Assembly (NCBI RefSeq): GCF_015644665.1
Contig: NZ_JADOBQ010000007.1
Coordinates: 1-64,000 of the forward strand
Origin: Roseobacter sp. MH60115
Lineage (GTDB): Bacteria > Pseudomonadota > Alphaproteobacteria > Rhodobacterales > Rhodobacteraceae
DNA length: 64,000 bases
Direction of reading: 5' to 3'
Shown: piece after piece, positions 26,303-39,753 of the stretch
How positions within the stretch are numbered: position 1 is the stretch's first letter
Layout: each line of letters starts with the position of its first letter
Notes under the pieces: generated by a model
Databases searched by the model: none
What the model was told of the DNA's origin: nothing
What the model saw: the letters and a program-made list of their open reading frames with translations, nothing else
Program-made: the position numbers and the translations under genes

Positions 26303-27589
26303 TCATTCTCCCGGAACCAGAACCTCATGCCGCACGGCGGGTCGGTTCATCACCCGCAGCGCCATATATGCGGCAGCCACGAAAAGCGCCGCCTCGATCA
26401 GAAAAACCGTGCCGAAGGCCGTGGCGTCCCGGCCCAGACCGGCGCGCATCACATCCACCAACGCTGCGCCCATCAGCCCACCGAAGCCTGCGGCCAAAGC
26501 CTGTGCCGCGCCCCAGAGCCCCATGCGGGTGCCTTCCCGCGCGTGCCGGCCCTGCCCGGCCAGAGCCATCATCGACCCGATCGCCCCGACGGCAAAAACG
26601 CCGTTGAAAAATCCAAGACCCACCACGGCAGGCGTCAAAGGCGCCCCGGCACCGAGCTGCCCCAGCATGGTCAAGGCGCCCAGCATTGCTGCCGATCCAA
26701 GGCAGCCGCCGATCACCCAGGTGCGCAGGCTGCCCAGCTTGAACCCTGTGGCCATGACGCCCACGACCACCATACCCAGAAACACGCCGCCGTTTTGCGC
26801 ACCGGACAGCGTGGTTGACTGACCGGGGCTGTAGTCGAAAACCAGACCCGCATAGGGTTCCAGGATCAGCTCCTGCATGAAATAGGCCGTCATCGACAGG
26901 AAGACGAAGAAGGTGAAATTGCGCGCCTTACGCTCCGCCCAGATCTCCGCCAGCCCTTCCCGGAAGGGCACATGTGCCGCTTCGGGGGCGGCATCCACAC
27001 GGGCTTCGACGCCCCAGACAGCCAGGCACGTCAGGACAAAGGCGCCCCCGGTGACGCAGGCCACGATCCGCAACAGCAGCCCGGCGGAATAGGGATCAAG
27101 CTGCGCGCCCACAACGCCAGCGGTCACCGCGATCCCTGCGATCATCATCAGCCATGTGATCGTTGCCGCCGCGGCGCGCCGGGTGGGCGCGGTGGCTGTT
27201 GCAAGCAGAGCCAAGAGAGACGTGCCCGAGGCCCCGACGCCGAGACCAATCAACGCATAGGCGAGGATCGACAGCACCAGCCCCAGGGCAAACTGCGCCT
27301 CCAGCACAACAACCCCATATGCGGCGAGCATGGCACCGGCCGCCAGGGCCGCCATCCCGAGGATGATCCACCGGGTCCGGTTGCCACCTGTGTCTGACAG
27401 AAACCCCCAGTTCGGGCGCGTGATCTGAATGCCGTAGTGCAAGGCGACCAAGAGGCCCGGCATCACCGCAGGCAAGGCCAGTTCCACCACCATCAGGCGG
27501 TTCAGGGTCGAGGTGGTGAGCACAACAATCGCGCCCAGACACATCTGCACCAGACCCAACCGCACGATGGAAAGCCAGCTCAGCCTCAT
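26303..27589 (-). CDS. PucC/LhaA-family membrane protein (ORF428 type, bch2)
   Basis: A 428-residue, twelve-helix MFS-like protein, exactly the length of the Rhodobacter ORF428 found between bchG and bchP. The start MRLSWLSIVRLGLVQMCLGAIVV is shared with PucC/LhaA, and NRLMVVELALPAVMPGLLVAL with the following RPNWGF motif is the family signature. Proposed role: delivering or channelling bacteriochlorophyll during pigment-protein assembly. The ATG at 27589 overlaps the bchG stop. Confidence 0.93.
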   Translation of the reverse strand: MRLSWLSIVRLGLVQMCLGAIVVLTTSTLNRLMVVELALPAVMPGLLVALHYGIQITRPNWGFLSDTGGNRTRWIILGMAALAAGAMLAAYGVVVLEAQFALGLVLSILAYALIGLGVGASGTSLLALLATATAPTRRAAAATITWLMMIAGIAVTAGVVGAQLDPYSAGLLLRIVACVTGGAFVLTCLAVWGVEARVDAAPEAAHVPFREGLAEIWAERKARNFTFFVFLSMTAYFMQELILEPYAGLVFDYSPGQSTTLSGAQNGGVFLGMVVVGVMATGFKLGSLRTWVIGGCLGSAAMLGALTMLGQLGAGAPLTPAVVGLGFFNGVFAVGAIGSMMALAGQGRHAREGTRMGLWGAAQALAAGFGGLMGAALVDVMRAGLGRDATAFGTVFLIEAALFVAAAYMALRVMNRPAVRHEVLVPGE

Positions 27590-28485
27590 GACAGGCCCCG
27601 GACCGCAAAAGCGGTGATCATCATGCCGCTGACATAGAGCAGAACACCAGTGCCGTTGTACCAAGGCGCCTTGGCCTTGGGATCCTTGAACATCACGGTC
27701 ATCGCCCAGAATTGCACGCCCAACACGGCGGCGACACCGAGCGCATGCAGCGGTTTGTCCCAGAGGAACAGCAAGGCAATCACCACCATCTGCGGCACCG
27801 CCATCACGGTGCAGGCGACGTTGGCCGCGCGTTCGGGCCCAAGGGTTACAGGCAGGGAGTTAACCCCGGTTTGCCGGTCCCCTTCCAGCGCCTTGAAATC
27901 GTTCAGCGTCATGATCCCATGCGCCCCGATACCATAGAGCAGGGCCACGCTGATGACATGAAGGCTCGGCGCCCCCGCGCTCAGAATGGCGGCACCGGTG
28001 AACCAGGGCAGGGTTTCGTAGCTCAGGCCCACCAGCCCCGGCCCCAGGATACCGGAACGCTTCAACCGCACCGGCTCAGCCGAATAGGCCCAGGCCGCAA
28101 GCACGCCGACGATGGTGGCCCCAAACCCCCAGGGACCGAACTGCCAGCCCACGATCAGGGACAGCACCGACATCGCCAGCGCGATCCACAAGCCCCAGCG
28201 GCCCGGAATGCGTCCCGAGGGGATCGGCCGGTCAGGCTCGTTGATGGCGTCGACATGGCGGTCGCACCAGTCGTTCGCCGCCTGGCTCATACCACAGACA
28301 ATCGGGCCCGCGAGGATCACCCCAAGGATTACCAGCCACCATTGCCCGGACGGTGAGGCGCCAGAGGAGATCACCCCGCACAGGTAGGCCCACATCGGCG
28401 GGAACCACGTGATGGGTTTGATCAATCGCAGCGTCGCTGCAGGGTCAGGAAAACGGCGCGACTGTATGACCTGAGTGACAGACAT
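27586..28485 (-). CDS. bchG: Bacteriochlorophyll a synthase (polyprenyltransferase)
   Basis: A 299-residue UbiA-family membrane prenyltransferase that esterifies bacteriochlorophyllide a. The first Asp-rich motif is in ANDWCDRHVDAINEPDRPIPSG (NDxxDxxxDxxNEPxRP), and the second is NDFKALEGDRQTG. About eight membrane helices. It is the first gene of the bchG-orf428-bchP-idi operon, with a PpsR-type palindrome (28487-28504) touching its start codon. Confidence 0.96.
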   Translation of the reverse strand: MSVTQVIQSRRFPDPAATLRLIKPITWFPPMWAYLCGVISSGASPSGQWWLVILGVILAGPIVCGMSQAANDWCDRHVDAINEPDRPIPSGRIPGRWGLWIALAMSVLSLIVGWQFGPWGFGATIVGVLAAWAYSAEPVRLKRSGILGPGLVGLSYETLPWFTGAAILSAGAPSLHVISVALLYGIGAHGIMTLNDFKALEGDRQTGVNSLPVTLGPERAANVACTVMAVPQMVVIALLFLWDKPLHALGVAAVLGVQFWAMTVMFKDPKAKAPWYNGTGVLLYVSGMMITAFAVRGLS

Positions 28486-28486
28486 G

Positions 28487-28504
28487 TGTAAACTATGGCT
28501 GACA
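28487..28504. promoter_or_regulatory. Candidate PpsR operator at bchG
   Basis: TGTAAACTATGGCTGACA matches TGT-N12-ACA. It begins 2 bp upstream of the bchG start codon, between bchG and ppsR, so binding would block bchG transcription or initiation. Confidence 0.65.
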
Positions 28505-28546
28505 CTTTGAGTCGGCGCAAGAGGAACAAGGTGGGAGAGTTGTTGC

Positions 28547-29971
28547 TCAGCTGTTCTTGCTGAGCAGACCGTATTTCCGCAGCTTCACGTAGAGGCTCTG
28601 GCGCGACAGGCCCAGCATTTCCGCCGCCGCTACACGGTTGTTGCTGGTCAATTCGACCGCGGTCTCGATACACATTTTTTCAACGACATCCGTCGTCTCG
28701 GCCACGATGTCCTTGAGCGAAGCGGAGCCCACCAGCTCCATCACATTGCGCGCAGGCTCTGCGGGCATCTGCGCAGACCCGCCACCCATGGGCTGGCGCC
28801 CGGCCTCCACATGGCTCACGTCGCGAATGACACAGCCGATCACGGCCTCACCCGTCTCTTCCAGATGTGACGCGGAGATCTCGACCGAAAGCCGTGTACC
28901 CAGTTCGTTGATCAGTTTGGTGGCGTAGATACGCATCTGCCCGGACCGCTGAGGCTGGTCCGTCAGGACACCCAGATCGATCTGTCCGCGCCCCAGGAAA
29001 TCCGCAAAACTGCGTCCGACGACATCCGACAGATGCGCGGCCCCTATGATATTGAGAAAGCTCTCGTTCACCGACACGATCACACCCTTGCCGGTCATGA
29101 ACAACATCGCGTCGCTGCCCGACCGGAAAAGCGACAGGGCTTGTGTGGCCGCCGCATCGGAAGATTTCACCTTTTCGTTCTGCTCCTCGATCCGGCAGAG
29201 CAGAACACGCTGACCGCCCGCGCGGAAGATGACGGGACGCACAGTCAACGCACGTCCGCCCCGCTGGGCGCGCAATGTGACCTTACCGCCTTCTTCCGCC
29301 AGGGTGGCATTCACCAGGCTTTCGGTCAGCTCTACGGTAGAACGGTCCGCGAATTGCTGCGCAAAGGCACTGCCTTTTAGCGAGTCCAGCTTCAGCCCCA
29401 GAAGAGACGCCGCCGCTTCATTGGCGTCATCCACCCGGCCCGACTGCACCGAAACGAAGGCAATTGCCTGATCGGTGTTGGCCAGCAGAATACGGAACCG
29501 CGCGTCAAATTCGCGGCGCGCTTCATACCCCTGCTCCAGCGCGATCTGCGCCTGTACCAGCTGCTGCTGCGTCTCGGCGATGGGGCGCAGATCACGGCCC
29601 AGCAACAGGGCCGCGTTCTCCTGACCGAACCGGTGGAACGTATAGCGCACCGGATACTGCCAGACCGCGTTGTCACTGTGGTTCAGCTCAAGCGGCTTGG
29701 TCGGCACTTCTCCGTCCAGATAGGCGGCATGTGCTGCCTCGAACTTCGGCGCCGTCTCGCGGGTCAGGAACTGGACAACCGGCCGACCTTCCCAATGTTT
29801 GAGATTGCCGAAGGATTCGCTGTGCGTGTTCAGCACGACCGACAGGATGATCCCTTCGGAAGAGACCACCAGCGCAATATCCGAGGCCGCCCCCAGGATG
29901 CTGCTCAGGAATTCAGGCTCGATCAGCGGCACAGCGCCACTGCTCCAGAACGTATTGGCGCTGGTTGTCAT
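28547..29971 (-). CDS. ppsR: Photosynthesis gene repressor PpsR/CrtJ
   Basis: A 474-residue regulator: N-terminal PAS-like region, a linker helix, further PAS domains (about 160-260 and 280-390), and a C-terminal Fis-type HTH in AAEMLGLSRQSLYVKLRKYGLL. Cys residues match the redox-sensing pair of the family: one in RVLLCRIEEQ between PAS domains and one in VEKMCIETAVEL next to the HTH. PpsR binds TGT-N12-ACA pairs and represses bch, crt and other genes in oxygen or light. It is followed upstream by ppaA with a 4-bp overlap. Confidence 0.96.
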   Translation of the reverse strand: MTTSANTFWSSGAVPLIEPEFLSSILGAASDIALVVSSEGIILSVVLNTHSESFGNLKHWEGRPVVQFLTRETAPKFEAAHAAYLDGEVPTKPLELNHSDNAVWQYPVRYTFHRFGQENAALLLGRDLRPIAETQQQLVQAQIALEQGYEARREFDARFRILLANTDQAIAFVSVQSGRVDDANEAAASLLGLKLDSLKGSAFAQQFADRSTVELTESLVNATLAEEGGKVTLRAQRGGRALTVRPVIFRAGGQRVLLCRIEEQNEKVKSSDAAATQALSLFRSGSDAMLFMTGKGVIVSVNESFLNIIGAAHLSDVVGRSFADFLGRGQIDLGVLTDQPQRSGQMRIYATKLINELGTRLSVEISASHLEETGEAVIGCVIRDVSHVEAGRQPMGGGSAQMPAEPARNVMELVGSASLKDIVAETTDVVEKMCIETAVELTSNNRVAAAEMLGLSRQSLYVKLRKYGLLSKNS

Positions 29972-30750
29972 TTCCTGTTCGGCATCCGGCCGCTTTTGGT
30001 ACAGAAGGTAACGGCGTCTTTGGCAGTCTTGGTCACGATATCTACGCCCGTCACTTTCTTCAGATCATCGGCCTCGTCCAGAACGGCGCCGCCAAGCGCA
30101 ATGATGGGACCCGTGTTGGTAGCCGTCCGAACTACTTGCACAGTCTCCATGACGGTTTCAAGGGTTTCACGCCGCGCACAAGAGATCATCACGAGATCGG
30201 GAAGCTCCTTGAGGACGCGGGCGCTGAGGCTGCCCAGCGTCTCGTCAAAGGATACCGAGACCTCGCAGCCCATGCGACGCAGTTGTGCCGCGACGACGTT
30301 TATGCCCAGGAAATGCTGTTCGCCCTGCGGCAGAACAACCAGAACCTGCAAACGCGTTTCATCGGTCGGCAGGTCGATCAGGGTCTGGCGCGATGCCTCG
30401 CCCAACAGCGATTGCAATCGCAGCGCCCCGACCGTTACGTCGGCAAAACTGATGTCATCATCGACCCAGCTTTGACCCAGAACGCAAGCCGCTTGCGGGA
30501 TATAGAGGTCGATGACCGCATCCACGCTCAGCCGGTGACCGCGCATCTCGTCCAGCAGCAACCCGGCGTCGAAAACGGTGCGCGATAGAATTGCGCGCAC
30601 CAGATGATCCAGCACGAACTGGCGCACCCCGTCGCGACACACAACCTGACGGTCGCGCAATACGGAAATGACCTTTGTCGCAAGTGTCCCGGCATATTCC
30701 GGTCGGTTGCGTTGAAGGCCACGCGTCTGTGATTGATCATCCTGCGACAT
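29968..30750 (-). CDS. ppaA: Cobalamin-binding antirepressor PpaA/AerR
   Basis: A 260-residue protein from the ATG at 30750, which has AAGGTGG well placed upstream; a longer form from 30822 is less likely. The C-terminal half is a B12-binding fold: LQVLVVLPQGEQHFLGINV carries the ExHxxG variant with the His (about residue 146) that ligates cobalt in AerR, and IIALGGAVL gives the later Gly-rich loop. The N-terminal half is the helical cap. AerR/PpaA antagonises CrtJ/PpsR in a light- and B12-dependent way. Confidence 0.93.
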   Translation of the reverse strand: MSQDDQSQTRGLQRNRPEYAGTLATKVISVLRDRQVVCRDGVRQFVLDHLVRAILSRTVFDAGLLLDEMRGHRLSVDAVIDLYIPQAACVLGQSWVDDDISFADVTVGALRLQSLLGEASRQTLIDLPTDETRLQVLVVLPQGEQHFLGINVVAAQLRRMGCEVSVSFDETLGSLSARVLKELPDLVMISCARRETLETVMETVQVVRTATNTGPIIALGGAVLDEADDLKKVTGVDIVTKTAKDAVTFCTKSGRMPNRK

Positions 30751-30844
30751 GGCACCACCTTGGCCGACTCCGGGCATATCGCCCACGGACACAGGCCCGC
30801 GTGGAGTCGCTGACTGCATCAAGCTTCTGCCGTGGCCGCCTTAA

Positions 30845-30862
30845 TGTCAAATCAAATTGACA
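30845..30862. promoter_or_regulatory. Candidate PpsR operator upstream of ppaA
   Basis: TGTCAAATCAAATTGACA, a full TGTC-N10-GACA palindrome, 94 bp upstream of the ppaA start and 202 bp upstream of bchF; it could serve either. Confidence 0.8.
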
Positions 30863-30989
30863 GATTCTGCCTATCTCCACCGCTAAAACTGGGCGCCCCA
30901 GCGCGCTCATACCCCAAAGGTTACTGGGCATTGCATTGATTTTCAGCACGAACGGGCCGATCCACAGTGTAAATATCGAGATTTGACGG

Positions 30990-31007
30990 TGTAAGTTTCA
31001 GTTGACA
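30990..31007. promoter_or_regulatory. Candidate PpsR operator over the bchF promoter
   Basis: TGTAAGTTTCAGTTGACA. Its right half contains TTGACA (31002-31007), a good -35 element, with TACCGT 18 bp later as a possible -10, so repression by occlusion is likely. Confidence 0.75.
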
Positions 31008-31064
31008 CTTTTCCGGAATTGCCGCTACCGTTGAGGGTATAAATCGAGGGAGGTCATCCACAAG

Positions 31065-32860
<1,796 letters not shown>

Positions 32861-32861
32861 G

Positions 32862-32883
32862 CCTTCATTGTTCCAAAAATATG
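32862..32883 (-). repeat. 22-bp repeat, left copy, in the bchN-bchB gap
   Basis: The 22 bp starting CCTTCATTGTTCC directly after the bchN stop are the exact reverse complement of 38059-38080 upstream of bchL. The two copies flank bchB and bchH. Confidence 0.85.
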
Positions 32884-32900
32884 CAAAAGCACCGCGAGCC

Positions 32901-34457
32901 ATGAAGCTCACCGTCTGGACATATGAGGGCCCGCCCCACGTTGGTGCCATGCGCGTCGCCACGGGCATGACCGGGCTGCACTATGTCCTGCACGCGCCGC
33001 AGGGCGACACCTATGCGGACCTGCTCTTCACGATGATCGAACGTCGCGACCACCGCCCGCCGGTCACCTACACGACCTTCCAGGCCCGAGATCTGGGCTC
33101 CGACACGGCCAACCTTTTCAAGAGTTCGCTGCAGGACGCCTATGCACGGTTTCAACCGGAAGCGCTGATCGTCGGCGCCTCCTGCACCGCTGAACTCATC
33201 CAGGACGACCCCGGCGGCATGGCCGAAACGATGGATATCCCCGTGCCGGTGATCCCTTTGGAACTGCCAAGCTACCAGCGCAAAGAGAACTTTGGCGCGG
33301 ATGAAACCTTCTTCCAGATCGTGCGCAGGCTGGCAAAGCCTATGGAACGTACCGCCCAGATCAGCTGCAATCTGATCGGCCCGACCGCGCTCGGCTTTCG
33401 CCATCGCGACGACATCACCGAGATGACCTCGCTGCTGTCGGATATGGGCATCAGCGTGAACGTTGTAGCCCCGATGAGCGCACGTCCCGCTGACATCGCC
33501 CGCATGGGCGCTGCGCATTTCAATGTTCTGATGTACCCCGAGACCGCCGACTCCGCCGCGCGCTGGATGGAACGGGAGCTCAATCAGCCCTACACCAAGG
33601 TCGTGCCCATCGGCGTCGGTGCCACCCGCGATTTCGTCAAGGAAGTGGCCGAAATCACCGGCGTGAAACCCTATCTGGATGACAGCCGCCTGCGCCTGCC
33701 GTGGTATTCGAAATCCGTCGACAGTACGTATCTTACCGGTAAGCGTGTCTTTCTCTTTGGCGACGGCACCCATGTGGCCGCCGCCGCCCGCATCGCGCGG
33801 GACGAGATGGGCTTCGAGGTGGTGGGCCTGGGCTGCTACAACCGCGAAATGGCGCGGCCCATCCGGGCGCTGGCCAAGGACTACGGCGTCGAGGCGCTGA
33901 TCACCGATGATTATCTAGAAGTCGAACGCGTGATCGAAGCGCTGCAGCCCGAGATGATCCTCGGCACGCAGATGGAACGTCACATCGGCAAGCGGCTTGG
34001 CATTCCCTGCGCCGTCATCTCCGCGCCGGTGCATGTGCAGGATTTCCCTGCGCGCTACTCTCCCCAGATGGGGATCGAAGGCGCAAATGTGATCTTCGAC
34101 ACCTGGGTGCACCCGCTGGTCATGGGGCTGGAGGAACATCTTTTGCACATGTTCCGCGACGATTTCGAGTTCCATGATGCTGCAGGACCTTCGCACCACG
34201 GCGGTCACGCGCCGAAACCTGATATGGAAGGGGGGCCAGCCCCCCAAGCTGCGCTTTCCCCCCGGGATATTTCAAGCCAGAAGAAGCAGGGCGCGGATGT
34301 CATCTGGCTCGACGACGCCGAACGCGAGTTGAAAAAAATCCCCTTCTTTGTGCGCGGCAAGGCAAGGCGCAATACCGAAACCTTCGCAACCGAACGCGGC
34401 GTTTCCGAGATCGGCATCGACACGCTTTACGAGGCCAAGGCCCATTATGCGCGATGA
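32901..34457 (+). CDS. bchB: Dark-operative protochlorophyllide reductase subunit B
   Basis: A 518-residue partner of BchN. The N-terminus [22 protein letters not shown] and [15 protein letters not shown] (cluster Cys) are conserved, as is the C-terminal lysine-rich domain [20 protein letters not shown]. Just before that domain a linker of about 20 residues ([18 protein letters not shown]) is encoded by repeat-like DNA at 34229-34288. The bchH ATG lies 11 bp inside this gene's end. Confidence 0.96.
   Translation: MKLTVWTYEGPPHVGAMRVATGMTGLHYVLHAPQGDTYADLLFTMIERRDHRPPVTYTTFQARDLGSDTANLFKSSLQDAYARFQPEALIVGASCTAELIQDDPGGMAETMDIPVPVIPLELPSYQRKENFGADETFFQIVRRLAKPMERTAQISCNLIGPTALGFRHRDDITEMTSLLSDMGISVNVVAPMSARPADIARMGAAHFNVLMYPETADSAARWMERELNQPYTKVVPIGVGATRDFVKEVAEITGVKPYLDDSRLRLPWYSKSVDSTYLTGKRVFLFGDGTHVAAAARIARDEMGFEVVGLGCYNREMARPIRALAKDYGVEALITDDYLEVERVIEALQPEMILGTQMERHIGKRLGIPCAVISAPVHVQDFPARYSPQMGIEGANVIFDTWVHPLVMGLEEHLLHMFRDDFEFHDAAGPSHHGGHAPKPDMEGGPAPQAALSPRDISSQKKQGADVIWLDDAERELKKIPFFVRGKARRNTETFATERGVSEIGIDTLYEAKAHYAR
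34229..34288 (+). repeat. REP-like element within the bchB coding sequence
   Basis: GGGGGGC (34230-34236), loop CA, GCCCCCC (34239-34245) forms a perfect 7-bp hairpin, followed by CTTTCCCCCCGGGATATTTC and a purine-rich AGAAGAAG end. I recall this GC-hairpin plus CCCGGGATATTT pattern as typical of intergenic repeats in Rhodobacteraceae. Here it is read in frame as a linker. Confidence 0.6.
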
Positions 34458-37400
34458 CCGGGGCATAAACGGGCGTCTGCCTGGTTACCGCGTCGTGATC
34501 CTAACGCTGGACAGCCACGCGGCTGGCCCCGCCCTGCGCGCAATGGACCGGCTGAGCCTCGACTACCCCGGCCTTTCCGTCTCGGTGCACGCCGCCGCCG
34601 AATGGGGTGAGACGCCCGGCGCTTTCGAGGCCGCACAGGCGGCGGTGGAGACCGGCGACATTGTCGTCGCCAATCTGCTGTTCCTCGAAGAACATATCTT
34701 GCGCATCCTGCCCGCCCTGCAGGCCCGCCGTGATCATTGTGATGCGATGGTCGGCGTGATCGCCGATGCGGCCATCGTGAAGCTGACCCGCATGGGCGCG
34801 CTCGACATGATGGCGCCGCAATCAGGCACGATGAAGCTGATGAAGCGCCTGCGCGGGTCGTCAAAACCCTCAAGCTCGTCCGGGGCGCAGAAGATGACGC
34901 TGCTGCGCCGCCTGCCCAAGATCCTCAAATTCATCCCCGGCAAGAGCCAGGATCTGCGTGCCTGGTTCCTGACCATGCAGTACTGGCTGGGCGGGTCGGA
35001 CGACAATGTCGAAGCGATGGTGCGGTTCCTGGTCAACCGCTATGCAACCAATACCGGCTGGACGCAGGCCCCCGAGGCCGCAGCCCCCATCGAATACCCG
35101 GATGCCGGTCTTTATCACCCCGATCTGCCGGGCCGGATCACCACAGATGCCGCCAGCCTGCCTGCGCCAAAGGGCGCCAGGATGACCGTGGGCCTGCTGA
35201 TGATGCGCTCCTACGTGCTCTCGTCCGATACCGCGCATTACGACGCGGTGATCCGCGCCTTCGAGGCGCGCGGCGTCCGCGTGCTCGCGGGATTTGCGGG
35301 CGGGCTGGACGGGCGACCGGCCATCGATGCCTATTTCCGCGATGGCGAAGACGTCAAGATCGACGCATTGGTCTCGCTGACCGGGTTTTCGCTGGTCGGC
35401 GGGCCAGCCTACAATGACAATGCCGCAGCCATCCAGGTGCTGAACGCGCTCGACGTGCCCTATATTGCGGCCCATCCGCTGGAGTTCCAGACGCTCGACC
35501 AATGGTCCGCCTCGGCGCAGGGACTGGGGCCGATCGAGACCACGATGCTGATCGCCCTGCCCGAGCTTGATGGCGCCACAACACCCACGGTCTTTGCCGG
35601 ACGCCATGGCGAGAGGGGCTGCGCTGGCTGTGCGCGGACCTGCAGCGCGGCGCATCAGGGCAAGGCCATGGCCCCCTGCCCCGAGCGGATCGAGGCGCTG
35701 GTCGCGCGAACCGAACGGCAGGCACGGCTGCGGACATCAGCTACCTTTGACCGGACCGTCGGCATTGTGCTCTTTGGCTTCCCGCCGAATGCAGGCGCTG
35801 CCGGTACAGCAGCCTATCTCAGTGTTTTCGAAAGCCTTTTCAACACCTTGCGGCGCATGAAAGCTGAAGGATATGACGTCGAACTCCCCGATAATGTCGA
35901 CGCCCTGCGTGCCGCGGTCCTGCACGGCACCGCGCAGCAGTATGGGCAAGAGGCCAATGTTGCGGCGCATGTCAGCGCGGACGAGATCGTCGCGAACACC
36001 CCGTGGCTCAGCGAGATCGAGGCGCAGTGGGGGCCGGCCCCGGGCCGCGTCCAATCGGACGGGCGCGGGGTCTTCGTCCTGGGTGCGCAATTCGGCAAGG
36101 TCTTTGTCGGGCTGCAACCGGGTTTCGGCTATGAGGGCGACCCGATGCGCCTGCTCTTTGAGCGTGGCTTTGCCCCCACACACGCCTTCACAACCTTCTA
36201 TCTGTGGCTCAAGAACACGCTGAAAGCCGACGTGTTGCTGCATTTCGGAATGCATGGCGCGCTGGAGTTCATGCCCGGCAAGCAGGCCGGGCCTTGCGGT
36301 GCGGATTGGCCGGACCGTCTGATCGGCGATATGCCGAATGTGTATCTTTATGCCGCCAACAACCCGTCTGAGGCGACACTGGCCAAGCGGCGCAGCAATG
36401 CCGTCACTGTCAGCCATTTGACCCCACCCCTGGCGACCGCCGGGCTCTACAAGGGGCTGGCCGAACTGAAAGACAGCCTGACCCGCTGGCGTGGCACCGA
36501 CCCTGCGGCGCCCGAACGGGCAGAGCTTGAGGCGCTGATTGACGAACAGGCAGCGGCAGTTGATATGGCCGGGGTGCCTGCCGAAAAGCTTTGGATCAAG
36601 CTGCTCGAGACCGAAGACGCGCTGATCCCCGAAGGTCTGCATGTCGTCGGCCAGCCGCTGAGCGATGCCGAGCGGGCGGAGTATCTGCGCATCCTGCCGG
36701 ATGTGGACAATGAGACCCGGGCCCGCATTGATCACCTGCTGCAACAGGAAACGGAACTTGACGCGCTGATGGCCGCCCTTGCGGGGCATTTCACCGCGCC
36801 TGTGGCGGGTGGCGATCTGATCCGCTCACCCGAGATTCTGCCGACCGGGCGGAACATCCACGCCTTCGACCCCTTCCGGATGCCCACGGCCTTTGCCTGT
36901 CAGGACGGGGCGAAACAGGCGCAACTGCTGCTGGATACGCATGAAACTCTGCCGCGCACCGTGGCGCTGGTGCTTTGGGGCAGCGACAACATCAAATCCG
37001 ACGGCGGGCCCATCGCGCAGGCTTTGGCCTTGATGGGCTGTGCGCCGCGCTTTGACAGTTTCGGGCGGATTTCCGGGGCGGATCTGATCCCTCTGGAGGA
37101 CCTCGGTCGCCCGCGCATCGACGTGATCATGACCCTTTCGGGTATCTTCCGTGATTTGCTGCCGCTGCAAACCCGGATGCTGGCCGAGGCGGCGCTGAAA
37201 TGTGCCAAAGCCGAGGAGCCGCTGGAGCAGAACTACATCCGCGCCCACGCGCTGGCCTATGCCGAGAAGACCGGCTGCGCCATGGAAGAAGCCGCGTTGC
37301 GCGTCTTTTCCAATGCCGAAGGGGCGTATGGATCGAATGTGAACGGGCTGGTGGACAGTTCCGCCTTTGGCGATGAAGACGAGCTGGCCGACGCCTATGA

Positions 37401-38019
37401 GGCCCGGAAGAGCTTTGCTTATGGCACTGACGGCAAGGCCGCTGCCAATGCGGCGCTGCTGCAGGCCACGCTCGCCGAGGTCGATGTGGCCTATCAGAAC
37501 CTTGAATCCGTTGAGCTGGGCGTGACGACGGTGGATCACTATTTCGACACGCTGGGCGGCATCGCCCGGGCGGTGAAGCGGGCCAAGGGATCGGATGCCG
37601 CGATCTATATCGGCGATCAAACGCGCGGGGCGGGCAAGGTCCGCACGCTGAAGGATCAAGTGGCGCTGGAGACCCGCGCCCGCAGTCTGAACCCGAAGTT
37701 TTTTGAGGGTCTGCTGAAACACGGGCCCGAAGGGGTACGCCAGATCGAGGCGCATGTGACCAATACATTGGGCTGGTCGGCGACCACCGGGCAAGTCGAT
37801 GACTGGGTGTACCAGCGCATTTCCGAAACTTTTGTGCTGGACGCCGAAATGCGCCAGCGCCTGGCCGATCTGAACCCCACCGCTTCCAGCCGCATGGCGA
37901 ACCGTTTGCTGGAGGCCAATGATCGCAACTACTGGTCGCCTGATGCGGACACATTGGCCGCGCTGCAGGATGCGGCAGATGCGCTTGAAGACCAGTTGGA
38001 AGGGATCGCAGCACAATGA
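34447..38019 (+). CDS. bchH: Magnesium chelatase subunit H
   Basis: A 1190-residue porphyrin-binding subunit, the usual BchH length. It holds protoporphyrin IX while BchI/BchD drive Mg insertion. Seen: [16 protein letters not shown] at the start; the CobN-like body with [17 protein letters not shown] (conserved His/Glu of the active-site region) and [12 protein letters not shown]; late [19 protein letters not shown]. The ATG at 34447 overlaps bchB. A second gene product requirement, BchD/BchI, is met at 52-55 kb. Confidence 0.97.
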   Translation: MRDDRGINGRLPGYRVVILTLDSHAAGPALRAMDRLSLDYPGLSVSVHAAAEWGETPGAFEAAQAAVETGDIVVANLLFLEEHILRILPALQARRDHCDAMVGVIADAAIVKLTRMGALDMMAPQSGTMKLMKRLRGSSKPSSSSGAQKMTLLRRLPKILKFIPGKSQDLRAWFLTMQYWLGGSDDNVEAMVRFLVNRYATNTGWTQAPEAAAPIEYPDAGLYHPDLPGRITTDAASLPAPKGARMTVGLLMMRSYVLSSDTAHYDAVIRAFEARGVRVLAGFAGGLDGRPAIDAYFRDGEDVKIDALVSLTGFSLVGGPAYNDNAAAIQVLNALDVPYIAAHPLEFQTLDQWSASAQGLGPIETTMLIALPELDGATTPTVFAGRHGERGCAGCARTCSAAHQGKAMAPCPERIEALVARTERQARLRTSATFDRTVGIVLFGFPPNAGAAGTAAYLSVFESLFNTLRRMKAEGYDVELPDNVDALRAAVLHGTAQQYGQEANVAAHVSADEIVANTPWLSEIEAQWGPAPGRVQSDGRGVFVLGAQFGKVFVGLQPGFGYEGDPMRLLFERGFAPTHAFTTFYLWLKNTLKADVLLHFGMHGALEFMPGKQAGPCGADWPDRLIGDMPNVYLYAANNPSEATLAKRRSNAVTVSHLTPPLATAGLYKGLAELKDSLTRWRGTDPAAPERAELEALIDEQAAAVDMAGVPAEKLWIKLLETEDALIPEGLHVVGQPLSDAERAEYLRILPDVDNETRARIDHLLQQETELDALMAALAGHFTAPVAGGDLIRSPEILPTGRNIHAFDPFRMPTAFACQDGAKQAQLLLDTHETLPRTVALVLWGSDNIKSDGGPIAQALALMGCAPRFDSFGRISGADLIPLEDLGRPRIDVIMTLSGIFRDLLPLQTRMLAEAALKCAKAEEPLEQNYIRAHALAYAEKTGCAMEEAALRVFSNAEGAYGSNVNGLVDSSAFGDEDELADAYEARKSFAYGTDGKAAANAALLQATLAEVDVAYQNLESVELGVTTVDHYFDTLGGIARAVKRAKGSDAAIYIGDQTRGAGKVRTLKDQVALETRARSLNPKFFEGLLKHGPEGVRQIEAHVTNTLGWSATTGQVDDWVYQRISETFVLDAEMRQRLADLNPTASSRMANRLLEANDRNYWSPDADTLAALQDAADALEDQLEGIAAQ

Positions 38020-38058
38020 TCCGGATCTCCGACATCGACCTAGGATGCCTCCGGCGGA

Positions 38059-39009
<951 letters not shown>

Positions 39010-39010
<1 letters not shown>

Positions 39011-39753
39011 TGCGGGATGTCGCCCCTTTCACCCCACCGGCCGCTGTGCCTGAGGCCGCGTTGCAGACGCGGTCCGGGTATGATGCGACCCTGGGGCGGG
39101 TCGAGACCTATTTCGACAAGACTGCGACCAAGACATGGGAACGGCTGACCTCGGATGCGCCTGTGTCTCGAATTCGCGAGACGGTCCGGGCCGGGCGCGA
39201 CCGGATGCGGGCGCTGATGCTGAGCCGTCTGCCCGCCGACCTGACCGGGCACCGTGTGTTGGATGCTGGCTGTGGTGCCGGGCAGATGACGGCGGAACTC
39301 GCGGCACGCGGAGCCGAGGTGCTGGCGATTGATATATCACCGCAGCTTGTGGATATCGCAGAGCTGCGCCTGCCGGAAGAGTATCGCAAGCAGGTCACCT
39401 TCACCTCCGGCGACATGCTGGACACGGCCCTGGGCCGTTTCGACCATGTGATCGCGATGGACAGCCTGATCTACTACACTGCACAGGACATCGGCACAGC
39501 GCTGGCCGGGCTGGAAAAGCGGACGGACCGCACGATTGTGTTCACCGTCGCCCCGCGCACGCGCCTGCTGATGGCGATGTGGTATGCGGGCAAGCTGTTT
39601 CCCCGGTCGGACCGCAGCCCGGTCATGATCCCGCATGCGCATCAACCGCTGGCACGGGCCGCCCGCGCGGAAGGGGTCAGCGGCATGATCCGCCCGGTGG
39701 AGCGTATCTCCTCCGGTTTCTACATCTCCCAGGCGATGGAGGTGCGGACATGA
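39010..39753 (+). CDS. bchM: Magnesium-protoporphyrin IX O-methyltransferase
   Basis: A 247-residue class I SAM methyltransferase. Motif I VLDAGCGAGQMTAEL (about 80-94) and motif II AIDISPQLVDIAEL follow an N-terminal lid (YDATLGRVETYFDKTATKTWERL). It methylates the ring C propionate before cyclisation by AcsF. Overlaps lhaA by 4 bp. Confidence 0.96.

Noticed and set aside
30968-30988. A second PpsR-like half-site pair just left of the bchF operator (TGT at 30968, ACG at 30986)
   Set aside because: Spacing is 15 instead of 12 and the right half is ACG, so it does not fit the motif.
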